Below, in pieces: positions 1 through 6,059 of a stretch of DNA of 31,384 nt (the first letter of the stretch is position 1; each line of letters starts with the position of its first letter). The stretch spans positions 1 through 31,384 of the forward strand of contig CAJXII010000003.1 of NCBI GenBank assembly GCA_913054415.1. Reading direction: 5' to 3'. The DNA is from an uncultured Arcobacter sp. Lineage in GTDB: Bacteria; Campylobacterota; Campylobacteria; Campylobacterales; Arcobacteraceae. A program made the position numbers and the translations under genes. The notes below the pieces were generated by a model that ran no database searches, was not told the DNA's origin, and saw nothing but the letters and a program-made list of their open reading frames with translations.

Positions 1-24
1 TAATTGAATATCTGGAGTAGTATA

Positions 25-1086
25 TTGTTTTACCTTTTATATAGTTATTTTCATATTAATATTTTTCAATATATATCAGTTCGTGCAGGATTGGGATTTT
101 TTATAGCTTTTTTCTTAACTATAATTATTATGCCTAAGTTTATAAAATGGGCTAAAAATCAAAATAATAGTCAACCAATATATGATTTAGCTCCTGATAC
201 ACATCAACAAAAAGTAGGAACCCCAACCATGGGTGGTATCGTTTTTGTTTCTACAACACTTATAGCTACAATTTTAAGTGCAAAATTAAATAATTTTTAT
301 GTAATAGGTGCTATTTTACTTATTGGTATGTTTAGTTATATCGGTATTAAAGATGATCTATCAAAAATCTTAACTAATAAAAATAGTGCTGGTCTTAGTG
401 CTAAAATGAAACTTATATATCAATTTTTAGCTTCATTTGTGGTTGTGATGATATTGCTATTTGCAGATCACACTACAACTTTATATGCACCATTTTTGAA
501 GCATCCAATATTAAATATGCACTATTTTGCTATAATATTTTGGTTATTGGTTTTGATTGCATCATCAAATGCAGTAAATCTAACAGATGGACTTGATGGA
601 TTAGCAACTGTGCCATCAATTGTTTCATTTTTTACATTGTCACTTTTAGTTTATATTACAGGAAATGCGATAATAAGTGGTTATTTATTGATGCCAAATA
701 TTAAAATAACAGGTGAATTAAGTATCGTAGGTGCTAGTTTTATAGGTGCTTTGATAGCTTTTTTATGGTATAACTCACATCCTGCTCAAATATTTATGGG
801 AGATAGCGGAAGTTTAGCTATTGGTGGTTTTATGGGATATATGGCAATAGTAGCTAAAAGTGAGATACTTTTATTTATGATTGGATTTTTATTTGTGATG
901 GAAACAGTATCAGTTATACTTCAAGTTGGATCTTTTAAGTTAAGACAAAAAAGGGTATTTCTTATGGCACCTATTCATCACCATTTTGAGCAAAAAGGTT
1001 GGCATGAAAACAAGGTAATTATAAGATTTTGGATTATAGCTTTTATGTCAAATCTAATAGCATTAATGAGTTTAAAAATACGATAA
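25..1086 (+). CDS. mraY: Phospho-N-acetylmuramoyl-pentapeptide transferase MraY
   Basis: Integral membrane enzyme that transfers phospho-MurNAc-pentapeptide from UDP to undecaprenyl phosphate, forming lipid I. The protein is very hydrophobic with many membrane segments. Counting from the chosen start it shows the family motifs: a DD pair at about residues 110-111, NLTDGLDG near 185-192, GDSGS near 259-263 and PIHHHFE near 316-322. I place the start at TTG 25 because GGAG at 14-17 lies 7 nt upstream and the resulting N-terminus (MFYLLY...) and 353-residue length match what I recall of epsilonproteobacterial MraY. An in-frame TTG at 4 would add seven residues but has no visible ribosome site; TAA at 1-3 excludes anything earlier. 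It overlaps murD by one base (TAATG), implying translational coupling. Function is certain; the start is likely. Confidence 0.96.
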   Translation: MFYLLYSYFHINIFQYISVRAGLGFFIAFFLTIIIMPKFIKWAKNQNNSQPIYDLAPDTHQQKVGTPTMGGIVFVSTTLIATILSAKLNNFYVIGAILLIGMFSYIGIKDDLSKILTNKNSAGLSAKMKLIYQFLASFVVVMILLFADHTTTLYAPFLKHPILNMHYFAIIFWLLVLIASSNAVNLTDGLDGLATVPSIVSFFTLSLLVYITGNAIISGYLLMPNIKITGELSIVGASFIGALIAFLWYNSHPAQIFMGDSGSLAIGGFMGYMAIVAKSEILLFMIGFLFVMETVSVILQVGSFKLRQKRVFLMAPIHHHFEQKGWHENKVIIRFWIIAFMSNLIALMSLKIR

Positions 1087-2249
1087 TGAGAATTTTAGGT
1101 AAAGGTAAAACTGCACTTGCTATTAAAAATCTATATCCTGAAGCAATTTTATATGATGATAACGATATAGATAGTTTTGATCAAAATAGTGATGAACTTA
1201 CAGTTGTAAGTCCTGGTATTCCCCCTTATAATAGATTGGTTACAAGTAGTGAAAATCTAATTAGTGAGTATGATTTGCTTTTAGATAAAAGTATATATTC
1301 TATTTGGATTAGTGGGACAAATGGTAAAACTACAACAACCTCTATGATTGGAAGATTATTAGAGGATGATGGTTTTAAACTTGGTGGTAATATAGGTATT
1401 GCTGTTGCAAATTTAATCAAAGAAAATTATAAAAAATTGATTTTAGAAACATCATCATTTACATTACATTATACAAATCAAGCTAAACCAAATATCTATA
1501 TACTTTTGCCAATTAGTGAAGACCATATATCATGGCATACAACATTTAAAGATTATGAACAATCAAAACTTAAACCGTTAAGTTTTTTAACCACAGAGGA
1601 TATTGCGATTATCCCATCTATATATAAAGATATAAAAACCAAAGCAAAAGTATATTGTTATGATAATAGTATAGATTTAGCTAATCAGTTTAATATAGAT
1701 ATAACACAAATAAATTTTAAAGAGCCTTTTTTATTAGATGCAATTTTGGCTTTAGTATGTGAAAAACTTTATAAAGATACTATCTCATATCAAAAAATAA
1801 ATAGTTTTATACAAGATGCTCATAAACTAGAGCAGTTTAAAGATAAAAAAAATAGAGTGTGGGTAGATGATAGTAAAGCTACAAATGTAGATGCAACTAT
1901 CCAAGCACTAAAAACTTATGAAGATAAAAAAATATTTCTTATTTTAGGTGGGGATGATAAAGGGGCAGATTTAAAGCCTTTGTTTGAAAAACTTCAATAT
2001 TATAATGTAGAGATATATTCAATTGGATCTAATGCTAAAAGATTAAAAGAGTTAAGTGCTTCATATAATATAGTATGTGTTGTATCAGATTTACTAGAAA
2101 ATGCAGTTGCTAGTATTAGTAAATCTCATAGTTTTAATGATCAAAATAGTGTCGCACTTTTATCTCCTGCTGCTGCTTCACTTGATCAATTTAGTTCTTA
2201 TAAAGATCGTGGAGATAAATTTAAACAATTTATTTCAAAAATAGTATAA
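1086..2249 (+). CDS. murD: UDP-N-acetylmuramoylalanine--D-glutamate ligase MurD
   Basis: Cytoplasmic ATP-dependent ligase adding D-glutamate to UDP-MurNAc-L-alanine. The Mur-ligase P-loop GTNGKTT is at residues 77-83, and the C-terminus carries the family signature LLSPAAASLDQF followed by the RGDKF segment. The 387-residue product is shorter than E. coli MurD (about 438), mainly through a reduced N-terminal Rossmann domain that begins MRILGKGKTA. The frame is open upstream to 1029, but ATG 1086 fits the family N-terminus and overlaps the mraY stop by one base. The gene follows mraY as in the dcw cluster, although here the pair is next to the tRNA/tuf region. No terminator is obvious after it. 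Confidence 0.95.
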   Translation: MRILGKGKTALAIKNLYPEAILYDDNDIDSFDQNSDELTVVSPGIPPYNRLVTSSENLISEYDLLLDKSIYSIWISGTNGKTTTTSMIGRLLEDDGFKLGGNIGIAVANLIKENYKKLILETSSFTLHYTNQAKPNIYILLPISEDHISWHTTFKDYEQSKLKPLSFLTTEDIAIIPSIYKDIKTKAKVYCYDNSIDLANQFNIDITQINFKEPFLLDAILALVCEKLYKDTISYQKINSFIQDAHKLEQFKDKKNRVWVDDSKATNVDATIQALKTYEDKKIFLILGGDDKGADLKPLFEKLQYYNVEIYSIGSNAKRLKELSASYNIVCVVSDLLENAVASISKSHSFNDQNSVALLSPAAASLDQFSSYKDRGDKFKQFISKIV

Positions 2250-2278
2250 TATTCAGTAAAGTTTAAGATAAGTTAATA

Positions 2279-2284
2279 TATAAT
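2279..2284 (+). promoter_or_regulatory. -10 box upstream of the first tRNA cluster
   Basis: A perfect TATAAT lies 25 bases before the tRNA-Phe gene in an AT-rich spacer after murD. No good -35 hexamer is visible at 16-18 nt, which is usual for Campylobacterota sigma70 promoters. A second TATAAT at 2245-2250 overlaps the murD stop codon. Confidence 0.5.
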
Positions 2285-2309
2285 TCACATCCAAATTTAA
2301 AGGAATGAT

Positions 2310-2385
2310 GGCTCGGTAGCTCAGTCGGTAGAGCAAAGGACTGAAAATCCTTGTGTCGGCAGTTCGATTCTGCCCCGCGCCACCA
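2310..2385 (+). tRNA. tRNA-Phe (anticodon GAA)
   Basis: A 76-nt cloverleaf with encoded CCA. D-stem GCTC/GAGC, anticodon loop CTGAAAA with GAA, and T-stem GGCAG/CTGCC are all intact. The acceptor stem GGCTCGG/CCGCGCC has one non-pairing position: T4 (2313) faces C69 (2378); the other six pairs are Watson-Crick. It is first in a five-tRNA run. Confidence 0.96.
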
Positions 2386-2402
2386 CTTTAAATTTTGTGA
2401 GT

Positions 2403-2478
2403 GCTTCAGTAGCTCAGTTGGTAGAGCAGCTGATTTGTAATCAGCAGGCCGTAGGTTCAAGTCCTATCTGAAGCTCCA
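2403..2478 (+). tRNA. tRNA-Thr (anticodon TGT)
   Basis: A 76-nt cloverleaf with perfect acceptor stem GCTTCAG/CTGAAGC, discriminator T and encoded CCA. The anticodon loop TTTGTAA gives TGT, reading ACA/ACG codons. It lies 17 nt after tRNA-Phe. Confidence 0.96.
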
Positions 2479-2525
2479 TTTTATTGTGTTAATCTGAAAA
2501 GATCAGCGCTTTTACCAGTGTTTTT

Positions 2526-2609
2526 GGTGGGATTGGAGAGTGGTCAAATCCTGCGGATTGTAAATCCGCCGCTTCGGCTTCGAAGGTTCAAATCCTTCTC
2601 CCACCACCA
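2526..2609 (+). tRNA. tRNA-Tyr (anticodon GTA)
   Basis: An 84-nt class II tRNA with acceptor GGTGGGA/TCCCACC, encoded CCA, anticodon loop TTGTAAA (GTA) and a long variable arm built on GCTTCGGC, as expected for bacterial tRNA-Tyr. Confidence 0.96.
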
Positions 2610-2617
2610 TTATTATT

Positions 2618-2694
2618 GCGGGTGTAGCTCAGTTGGCTAGAGCCTCTGCCTTCCAAGCAGATTGTCGCGCGTTCGAGTCGCGTCACCCGCTCCA
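2618..2694 (+). tRNA. tRNA-Gly (anticodon TCC)
   Basis: A 77-nt cloverleaf with acceptor GCGGGTG/CACCCGC, discriminator T, encoded CCA and anticodon loop CTTCCAA (TCC). It lies 8 nt after tRNA-Tyr, so the two are surely co-transcribed. Confidence 0.96.
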
Positions 2695-2740
2695 TTTATA
2701 ATATTTAACTGGGAGCTGAGTTTATTACACACAGAAATTG

Positions 2741-2746
2741 TATAAT
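2741..2746 (+). promoter_or_regulatory. -10 box upstream of tRNA-Thr(GGT)/tuf
   Basis: A perfect TATAAT sits in the 124-nt spacer between tRNA-Gly and tRNA-Thr(GGT). It would start transcription about 65 nt before tRNA-Thr and could drive the tRNA-Thr-tuf unit. No convincing -35 is seen. A weak inverted pair (GGGAG near 2711 and CTCCC near 2767) flanks it. The rest of the spacer holds nothing I recognise. Confidence 0.45.
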
Positions 2747-2818
2747 ATTCTCTTTTATATACTAAACTCCCAAATTATATTATTGTTGTTAAGAGGGTCT
2801 TAATTTAACACTATTTAA

Positions 2819-2893
<75 letters not shown>

Positions 2894-2910
2894 GTTACTA
2901 TATGAGGTTT

Positions 2911-2966
2911 TAGGTGTCAAGTTGTAAGTTGTTTAACTTAACACTTAACATTTAAGACTTTGACAG
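2911..2966 (+). repeat. Heptad repeat tract A (tRNA-Thr to tuf spacer)
   Basis: The spacer reads as eight consecutive 7-mers in register: TAGGTGT, CAAGTTG, TAAGTTG, TTTAACT, TAACACT, TAACATT, TAAGACT, TTGACAG. The two halves are complementary, so the tract can fold about the loop at 2931-2934 with 13 of 17 positions of 2914-2930 pairing with 2935-2951. The same heptad family recurs in three other spacers of the window. Confidence 0.65.
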
Positions 2967-2974
2967 AGTTGTAG

Positions 2975-3015
2975 CCCTCTGAATAGATATTCCAACGGTA
3001 TATCTACTCAGAGGG
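2975..3015 (+). promoter_or_regulatory. tuf leader stem-loop
   Basis: A strong hairpin: CCCTCTGA (2975-2982) pairs with TCAGAGGG (3008-3015), then one A-C mismatch, then seven more pairs (2984-2990 with 3000-3006) closing a 9-nt loop. It ends 29 nt before the tuf start, upstream of the AAAGGA ribosome site. No U-run follows, so it is more likely a processing site, mRNA stabiliser or translational control element than a terminator. Confidence 0.7.
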
Positions 3016-3044
3016 AAACCAATAAAATTTTTAAAGGAAAAAAA

Positions 3045-4253
3045 ATGGCAAAAGAAAAATTCGAACGAACTAAACCACATGTTAACATTGGAACAATTGG
3101 TCACGTTGATCATGGTAAAACTACATTAACTGCGGCAATCACAGCAGTTCTTGCAACTAAAAACAATTCAGCATTTATGGATTATGATGCAATTGATAAT
3201 GCACCAGAAGAGAGAGAAAGAGGGATCACAATCGCAACTTCTCATGTTGAGTATGAAACAGATACTAGACACTATGCACACGTTGATTGTCCAGGTCACG
3301 CGGATTATGTTAAAAATATGATTACAGGTGCTGCACAAATGGATGGTGCTATCTTGGTTATCGCTTCAACAGATGGTCCTATGGCTCAAACTAGAGAACA
3401 TATATTACTATCTAAACAAGTTGGTGTTCCTTATATAGTTGTATTCTTAAATAAAGAAGATCAATTAGATGATGAAGATAAAGAAGAGATGTTAGAATTA
3501 GTTGAGATGGAAGTTAGAGAACTTCTTTCTGAATATGATTTCCCAGGTGATGATACTCCAATCGTAGCTGGTTCAGCATTCCAAGCACTTGAAGAAGCAA
3601 AAGCTGGTAAATTAGGTGAGTGGTCAGAAAAAATCATTAAATTAATGGATGAAGTTGATGCTTATATCCCAACTCCAGAGAGAGATGTGGATCAAGATTT
3701 CTTAATGCCTGTTGAAGATGTATTCTCTATCTCAGGAAGAGGAACTGTTGTAACAGGAAGAATCGAAAAAGGAACAATCAAAGTTGGTGAAGAAGTTGAG
3801 ATAGTTGGTATTAGAGAAACTGTTAAAACAACTGTTACTGGTGTTGAGATGTTTAAAAAAGAGATGGAACAAGGTGAAGCTGGTGATAACTGTGGTATCC
3901 TTTTAAGAGGTATTGCTAAAAACGAAGTTGAAAGAGGACAAGTTCTTGCTAAACCAGGAACAATCACTCCACATACAAAATTCTCTTGTGAAGTTTATAT
4001 CTTAAGCAAAGAAGAGGGTGGAAGACATACTCCTTTCTTTACAAACTATAGACCACAATTCTATATCAGAACTACAGATGTTACAGGTGCTGTTACATTA
4101 CCAGAGGGAACTGAAATGGTTATGCCAGGTGATAATGTAGAATTAACAGTTGAACTTGTTGCACCAGTTGCGCTAGAAGATGGAACTAAATTCGCTATTA
4201 GAGAAGGTGGTAGAACTGTTGGTGCTGGTGTTGTTTCTAAAATCATCGAATAA
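3045..4253 (+). CDS. tuf: Elongation factor Tu
   Basis: GTPase that delivers aminoacyl-tRNA to the ribosomal A site. The 402-residue protein has the G1 loop GHVDHGKT at residues 19-26, RGITI in switch I, DCPGH (G3) and NKED (G4, a variant of the common NKCD), followed by beta-barrel domains II and III ending VGAGVVSKIIE. The ribosome site AAAGGA precedes ATG 3045. The gene lies between tRNA-Thr and rpmG and heads the translation/transcription block; the 41-nt leader hairpin just upstream may influence its expression. Length and sequence are normal. Confidence 0.99.
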   Translation: MAKEKFERTKPHVNIGTIGHVDHGKTTLTAAITAVLATKNNSAFMDYDAIDNAPEERERGITIATSHVEYETDTRHYAHVDCPGHADYVKNMITGAAQMDGAILVIASTDGPMAQTREHILLSKQVGVPYIVVFLNKEDQLDDEDKEEMLELVEMEVRELLSEYDFPGDDTPIVAGSAFQALEEAKAGKLGEWSEKIIKLMDEVDAYIPTPERDVDQDFLMPVEDVFSISGRGTVVTGRIEKGTIKVGEEVEIVGIRETVKTTVTGVEMFKKEMEQGEAGDNCGILLRGIAKNEVERGQVLAKPGTITPHTKFSCEVYILSKEEGGRHTPFFTNYRPQFYIRTTDVTGAVTLPEGTEMVMPGDNVELTVELVAPVALEDGTKFAIREGGRTVGAGVVSKIIE

Positions 4254-4263
4254 GAAGTAAATT

Positions 4264-4428
4264 ATGGGTGATAGAATTAAAATTGGATTAAAATGTGAAG
4301 AGTGTGGTGATATTAACTATACTACTATGAAAAATCCAAAAACTCATACTGAAAAGTTTGAAGTAAAGAAATATAGTCCAAGATTAAGAAAACATACAAC
4401 TCATAAAGAAGTTAAGTTAAAATCTTAA
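4264..4428 (+). CDS. rpmG: 50S ribosomal protein L33
   Basis: A 54-residue ribosomal protein, MGDRIKIGLKCEECGD... ending HKEVKLKS, characteristic of L33. It begins 10 nt after the tuf stop, with GAAGTAAA as a weak ribosome site. The first zinc-ribbon pair C11-x-x-C14 is present, but the second pair is absent: the corresponding segment reads KKYSPRLRKH with Ser and Leu where zinc-binding L33 proteins have Cys. The fold probably persists without metal or with incomplete ligation. The gene is followed by trnW, the standard order in this phylum. Confidence 0.96.
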   Translation: MGDRIKIGLKCEECGDINYTTMKNPKTHTEKFEVKKYSPRLRKHTTHKEVKLKS

Positions 4429-4437
4429 TCTAATTAG

Positions 4438-4472
4438 TTTGAGGTAAGAGGTATTGATCCTCAAACCTCAAA
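4438..4472 (+). other. rpmG-trnW spacer hairpin with symmetric internal loop
   Basis: TTTGAGGT (4438-4445) pairs perfectly with ACCTCAAA (4465-4472), an AA/AA internal loop follows, then GAGG (4448-4451) pairs with CCTC (4459-4462) around a 7-nt loop. It ends 6 nt before tRNA-Trp. Without a U-run it is more likely a processing signal separating rpmG mRNA from the tRNA than a terminator. The right arm is two tandem CCTCAAA heptamers. Confidence 0.6.
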
Positions 4473-4477
4473 TTCAA

Positions 4478-4553
4478 AGGCCAATAGCTCCAATGGTAGA
4501 GCACCGGATTCCAAATCCGGGTGTTGGGGGTTCGAGTCCCTCTTGGCCTGCCA
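4478..4553 (+). tRNA. tRNA-Trp (anticodon CCA)
   Basis: A 76-nt cloverleaf with perfect acceptor AGGCCAA/TTGGCCT, discriminator G and encoded CCA. The anticodon loop TTCCAAA gives CCA. It is in its conserved place between rpmG and secE. Confidence 0.97.
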
Positions 4554-4563
4554 GTATTTAGGT

Positions 4564-4598
4564 AAGATACTAAGTGTTAAGTTATAAGATATCTACTT
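4564..4598 (+). repeat. Heptad repeat tract B1 (trnW-secE spacer)
   Basis: In-register 7-mers AAGATAC, TAAGTGT, TAAGTTA, TAAGATA, TCTACTT follow the tRNA-Trp gene. They belong to the family seen at 2911, 5423 and 17966, and are roughly complementary to tract B2 at 4649-4683. Confidence 0.55.
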
Positions 4599-4599
4599 A

Positions 4600-4627
4600 T
4601 TGTTTACCATTTAGTATAAAATATAAT
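4600..4627 (+). promoter_or_regulatory. Putative secE-nusG promoter
   Basis: TTGTTT at 4600-4605 and a perfect TATAAT at 4622-4627 are 16 nt apart, placing a start site about 60 nt before secE, between the two heptad tracts. This would give secE-nusG its own promoter after the tRNA. Confidence 0.5.
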
Positions 4628-4648
4628 TGTTATTTGTTTGGATGTTAT

Positions 4649-4683
4649 GTGTTTGGCACTTAGCATTTGGCACTTAGCACTCA
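4649..4683 (+). repeat. Heptad tract B2 with perfect 14-bp tandem duplication
   Basis: TTTGGCACTTAGCA occurs twice without a gap (4652-4665 and 4666-4679). In 7-nt register the tract reads GTGTTTG, GCACTTA, GCATTTG, GCACTTA, GCACTCA, the complement of the TAAGTGC heptads elsewhere. It ends just before the secE ribosome site GGAG at 4687. Confidence 0.75.
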
Positions 4684-4695
4684 GACGGAGTAGAG

Positions 4696-4878
4696 ATGAA
4701 TAAATTAAGTTTTTATTATAAACAAGCAAAAGATGAATTACATAAAGTTATTTTTCCTATACAGGAACAAATCAAAAGTGCGTACTTGTCTGTATTTATG
4801 GTTGTAACAGTTATATCGTTATTTTTAGCACTTATTGATGCAATTATGTCAGTAAGTTTATCATCTATAATTAGTTAG
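4696..4878 (+). CDS. secE: Preprotein translocase subunit SecE
   Basis: A 60-residue SecE, the small essential clamp of the SecYEG channel. A short amphipathic N-terminal part (FYYKQAKDELHKVIFP, the typical W/F-P hinge region) precedes one membrane helix at about residues 28-52. The length is the minimal single-helix form common outside the enterics. GGAG lies 5 nt before ATG 4696. It is followed by nusG after 8 nt, the universal secE-nusG pair. Confidence 0.95.
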   Translation: MNKLSFYYKQAKDELHKVIFPIQEQIKSAYLSVFMVVTVISLFLALIDAIMSVSLSSIIS

Positions 4879-4886
4879 GAGTTTTT

Positions 4887-5414
4887 ATGGCACATAATTG
4901 GTATGCAATACAGACACATTCAGGAAGTGAATTAGCTATAAAAAGAGCTTTAGAAAAACTTTCACAAGAGATGGGGGATGATAGAATTGATCAAGTTTTA
5001 GTTCCTACTGAAGATCTTATTGAGATCAAAAAAGGGGTAAAAACTATTGTAGAAAGACCTCTATACTCTGCTTATGTATTTGCAAGATTAGATTTAGATA
5101 CAGCACTTTGGCATAGAATACAATCGATGCCAAAAGTTGGAAGATTTATTGGTGAGTCAAAAAAACCAACTCCATTATCTGAAAAAGATATCAATCAAAT
5201 CTTAGAAAAAATTAATAAGAGAGAACAACCAAAACCAAAAGTTTCATTTGAAGAGGGTGAAATGGTTAGAATTAACGACGGTTCATTTGCAAACTTTAAT
5301 GGTATCGTTGAATCATTTGATTTAGCATCTGGTATGTTGAAATTAAATGTTGTAATTTTTGGAAGAAACACACCAGTAGAGATCTCTTATACACAGGTTG
5401 AAAGAGTAGTTTAA
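4887..5414 (+). CDS. nusG: Transcription termination/antitermination factor NusG
   Basis: A 175-residue NusG. The N-terminal NGN domain starts HNWYAIQTHSGSE and binds the RNA polymerase clamp; the C-terminal KOW domain (about residues 121-175, GEMVRINDGSFANFNGIVES) contacts Rho or ribosomal protein S10. AGGAG lies just upstream of ATG 4887. It is co-transcribed with secE; a 124-nt spacer with a heptad hairpin separates it from rplK. Confidence 0.98.
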   Translation: MAHNWYAIQTHSGSELAIKRALEKLSQEMGDDRIDQVLVPTEDLIEIKKGVKTIVERPLYSAYVFARLDLDTALWHRIQSMPKVGRFIGESKKPTPLSEKDINQILEKINKREQPKPKVSFEEGEMVRINDGSFANFNGIVESFDLASGMLKLNVVIFGRNTPVEISYTQVERVV

Positions 5415-5422
5415 ATTTGTGC

Positions 5423-5485
5423 TAAGTGTTAAGTGCTAAGGTGAAGATTTTAAGATTGTTCTTTTTAGCACTTAACATAAAGTTA
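5423..5485 (+). repeat. Heptad repeat tract C and hairpin (nusG-rplK spacer)
   Basis: Nine in-register 7-mers: TAAGTGT, TAAGTGC, TAAGGTG, AAGATTT, TAAGATT, GTTCTTT, TTAGCAC, TTAACAT, AAAGTTA. Within it GTTAAGTGCTAA (5428-5439) is the perfect inverse of TTAGCACTTAAC (5465-5476), giving a 12-bp stem with a 25-nt loop. No terminal U-run is present. Confidence 0.75.
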
Positions 5486-5538
5486 AGTAACAATTCAAAT
5501 GTTAATGCAAGAATTAACACTTTAATAAAGGAAAAAAA

Positions 5539-5961
5539 ATGGCAAAAAAAGTAGAAGGTTTATTAAAACTTCAAATACCAGCTGGAGCTGCAAATCCATC
5601 ACCACCTGTTGGACCTGCTCTTGGGCAAAGAGGTATTAATATTATGGAATTTTGTAAAGCATTTAATGAAAGAACAAAAGATAAAGCAGGATTTAAAATT
5701 CCTGTAGAGATCACTGTTTATTCAGATAAAAGTTTTACATTTACACTAAAACAACCACCAATGACTGATCTTATTTTTAAAGTAGCAGGTATCAAAAAAG
5801 GAAGTGATAATCCTTTGAAAAATAAAATCGCTAAATTAACAAAAGAGCAAGTTATGCAAGTTGTTGAGCAAAAAATAGCAGATTTAAATACAAATGATGT
5901 AGAACAAGCAGCAAAAATTGTTGAAGGTTCTTGTAGAAGTATGGGAATAGAAGTAGAATAG
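5539..5961 (+). CDS. rplK: 50S ribosomal protein L11
   Basis: A 140-residue L11 with the classic N-terminus MAKKVEGLLKLQIPAGAANP and the proline-rich PVGPALGQRGINIMEF segment that contacts the 23S GTPase-associated centre; the C-terminal RNA-binding domain ends EGSCRSMGIEVE. AAAGGA precedes ATG 5539. It is first in the L11-L1-L10-L7/L12-RNA polymerase unit. The preceding spacer holds a heptad hairpin, and the following one a terminator-like hairpin. Confidence 0.99.
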   Translation: MAKKVEGLLKLQIPAGAANPSPPVGPALGQRGINIMEFCKAFNERTKDKAGFKIPVEITVYSDKSFTFTLKQPPMTDLIFKVAGIKKGSDNPLKNKIAKLTKEQVMQVVEQKIADLNTNDVEQAAKIVEGSCRSMGIEVE

Positions 5962-6010
5962 ATCTACAAAATAGTCTTCACCACATAGGACTTTTAAATA
6001 GTGGTAGCAG

Positions 6011-6032
6011 AATAAAAGATTTTTCTTTTATT
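6011..6032 (+). other. rplK-rplA spacer hairpin
   Basis: AATAAAAGA (6011-6019) pairs with TCTTTTATT (6024-6032) around a TTTT loop, followed by only two further T and then A residues. An outer ACCAC (5980-5984)/GTGGT (6001-6005) pair lies just before it. The structure is A/U-rich and weak; it may attenuate transcription or mark an RNA processing site. Confidence 0.45.
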
Positions 6033-6059
6033 TTAAAAAAATAAATTGCGGAGAAAATA

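Noticed and set aside
2263..2460. 65-residue minus-strand reading frame
   Set aside because: It runs through the antisense of tRNA-Phe and tRNA-Thr; such frames are a known artefact of tRNA genes.
2960..2989. TTGACA at 2960-2965 as a tuf promoter -35
   Set aside because: The only -10 at proper spacing is TAGATA, a poor match, and it lies inside the left arm of the tuf leader hairpin; it is also a unit of the heptad tract.
3692..3967. 91-residue antisense frame within tuf, and similar antisense frames in rplJ, rpoC, aapJ and the hydrogenase genes
   Set aside because: They are shadows of highly conserved coding sequences, with no ribosome sites and no recognisable protein features.
2911..5485. 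CRISPR array explanation for the repeats
   Set aside because: Units are 7 nt, degenerate and contiguous with no spacers, and no cas genes are present.
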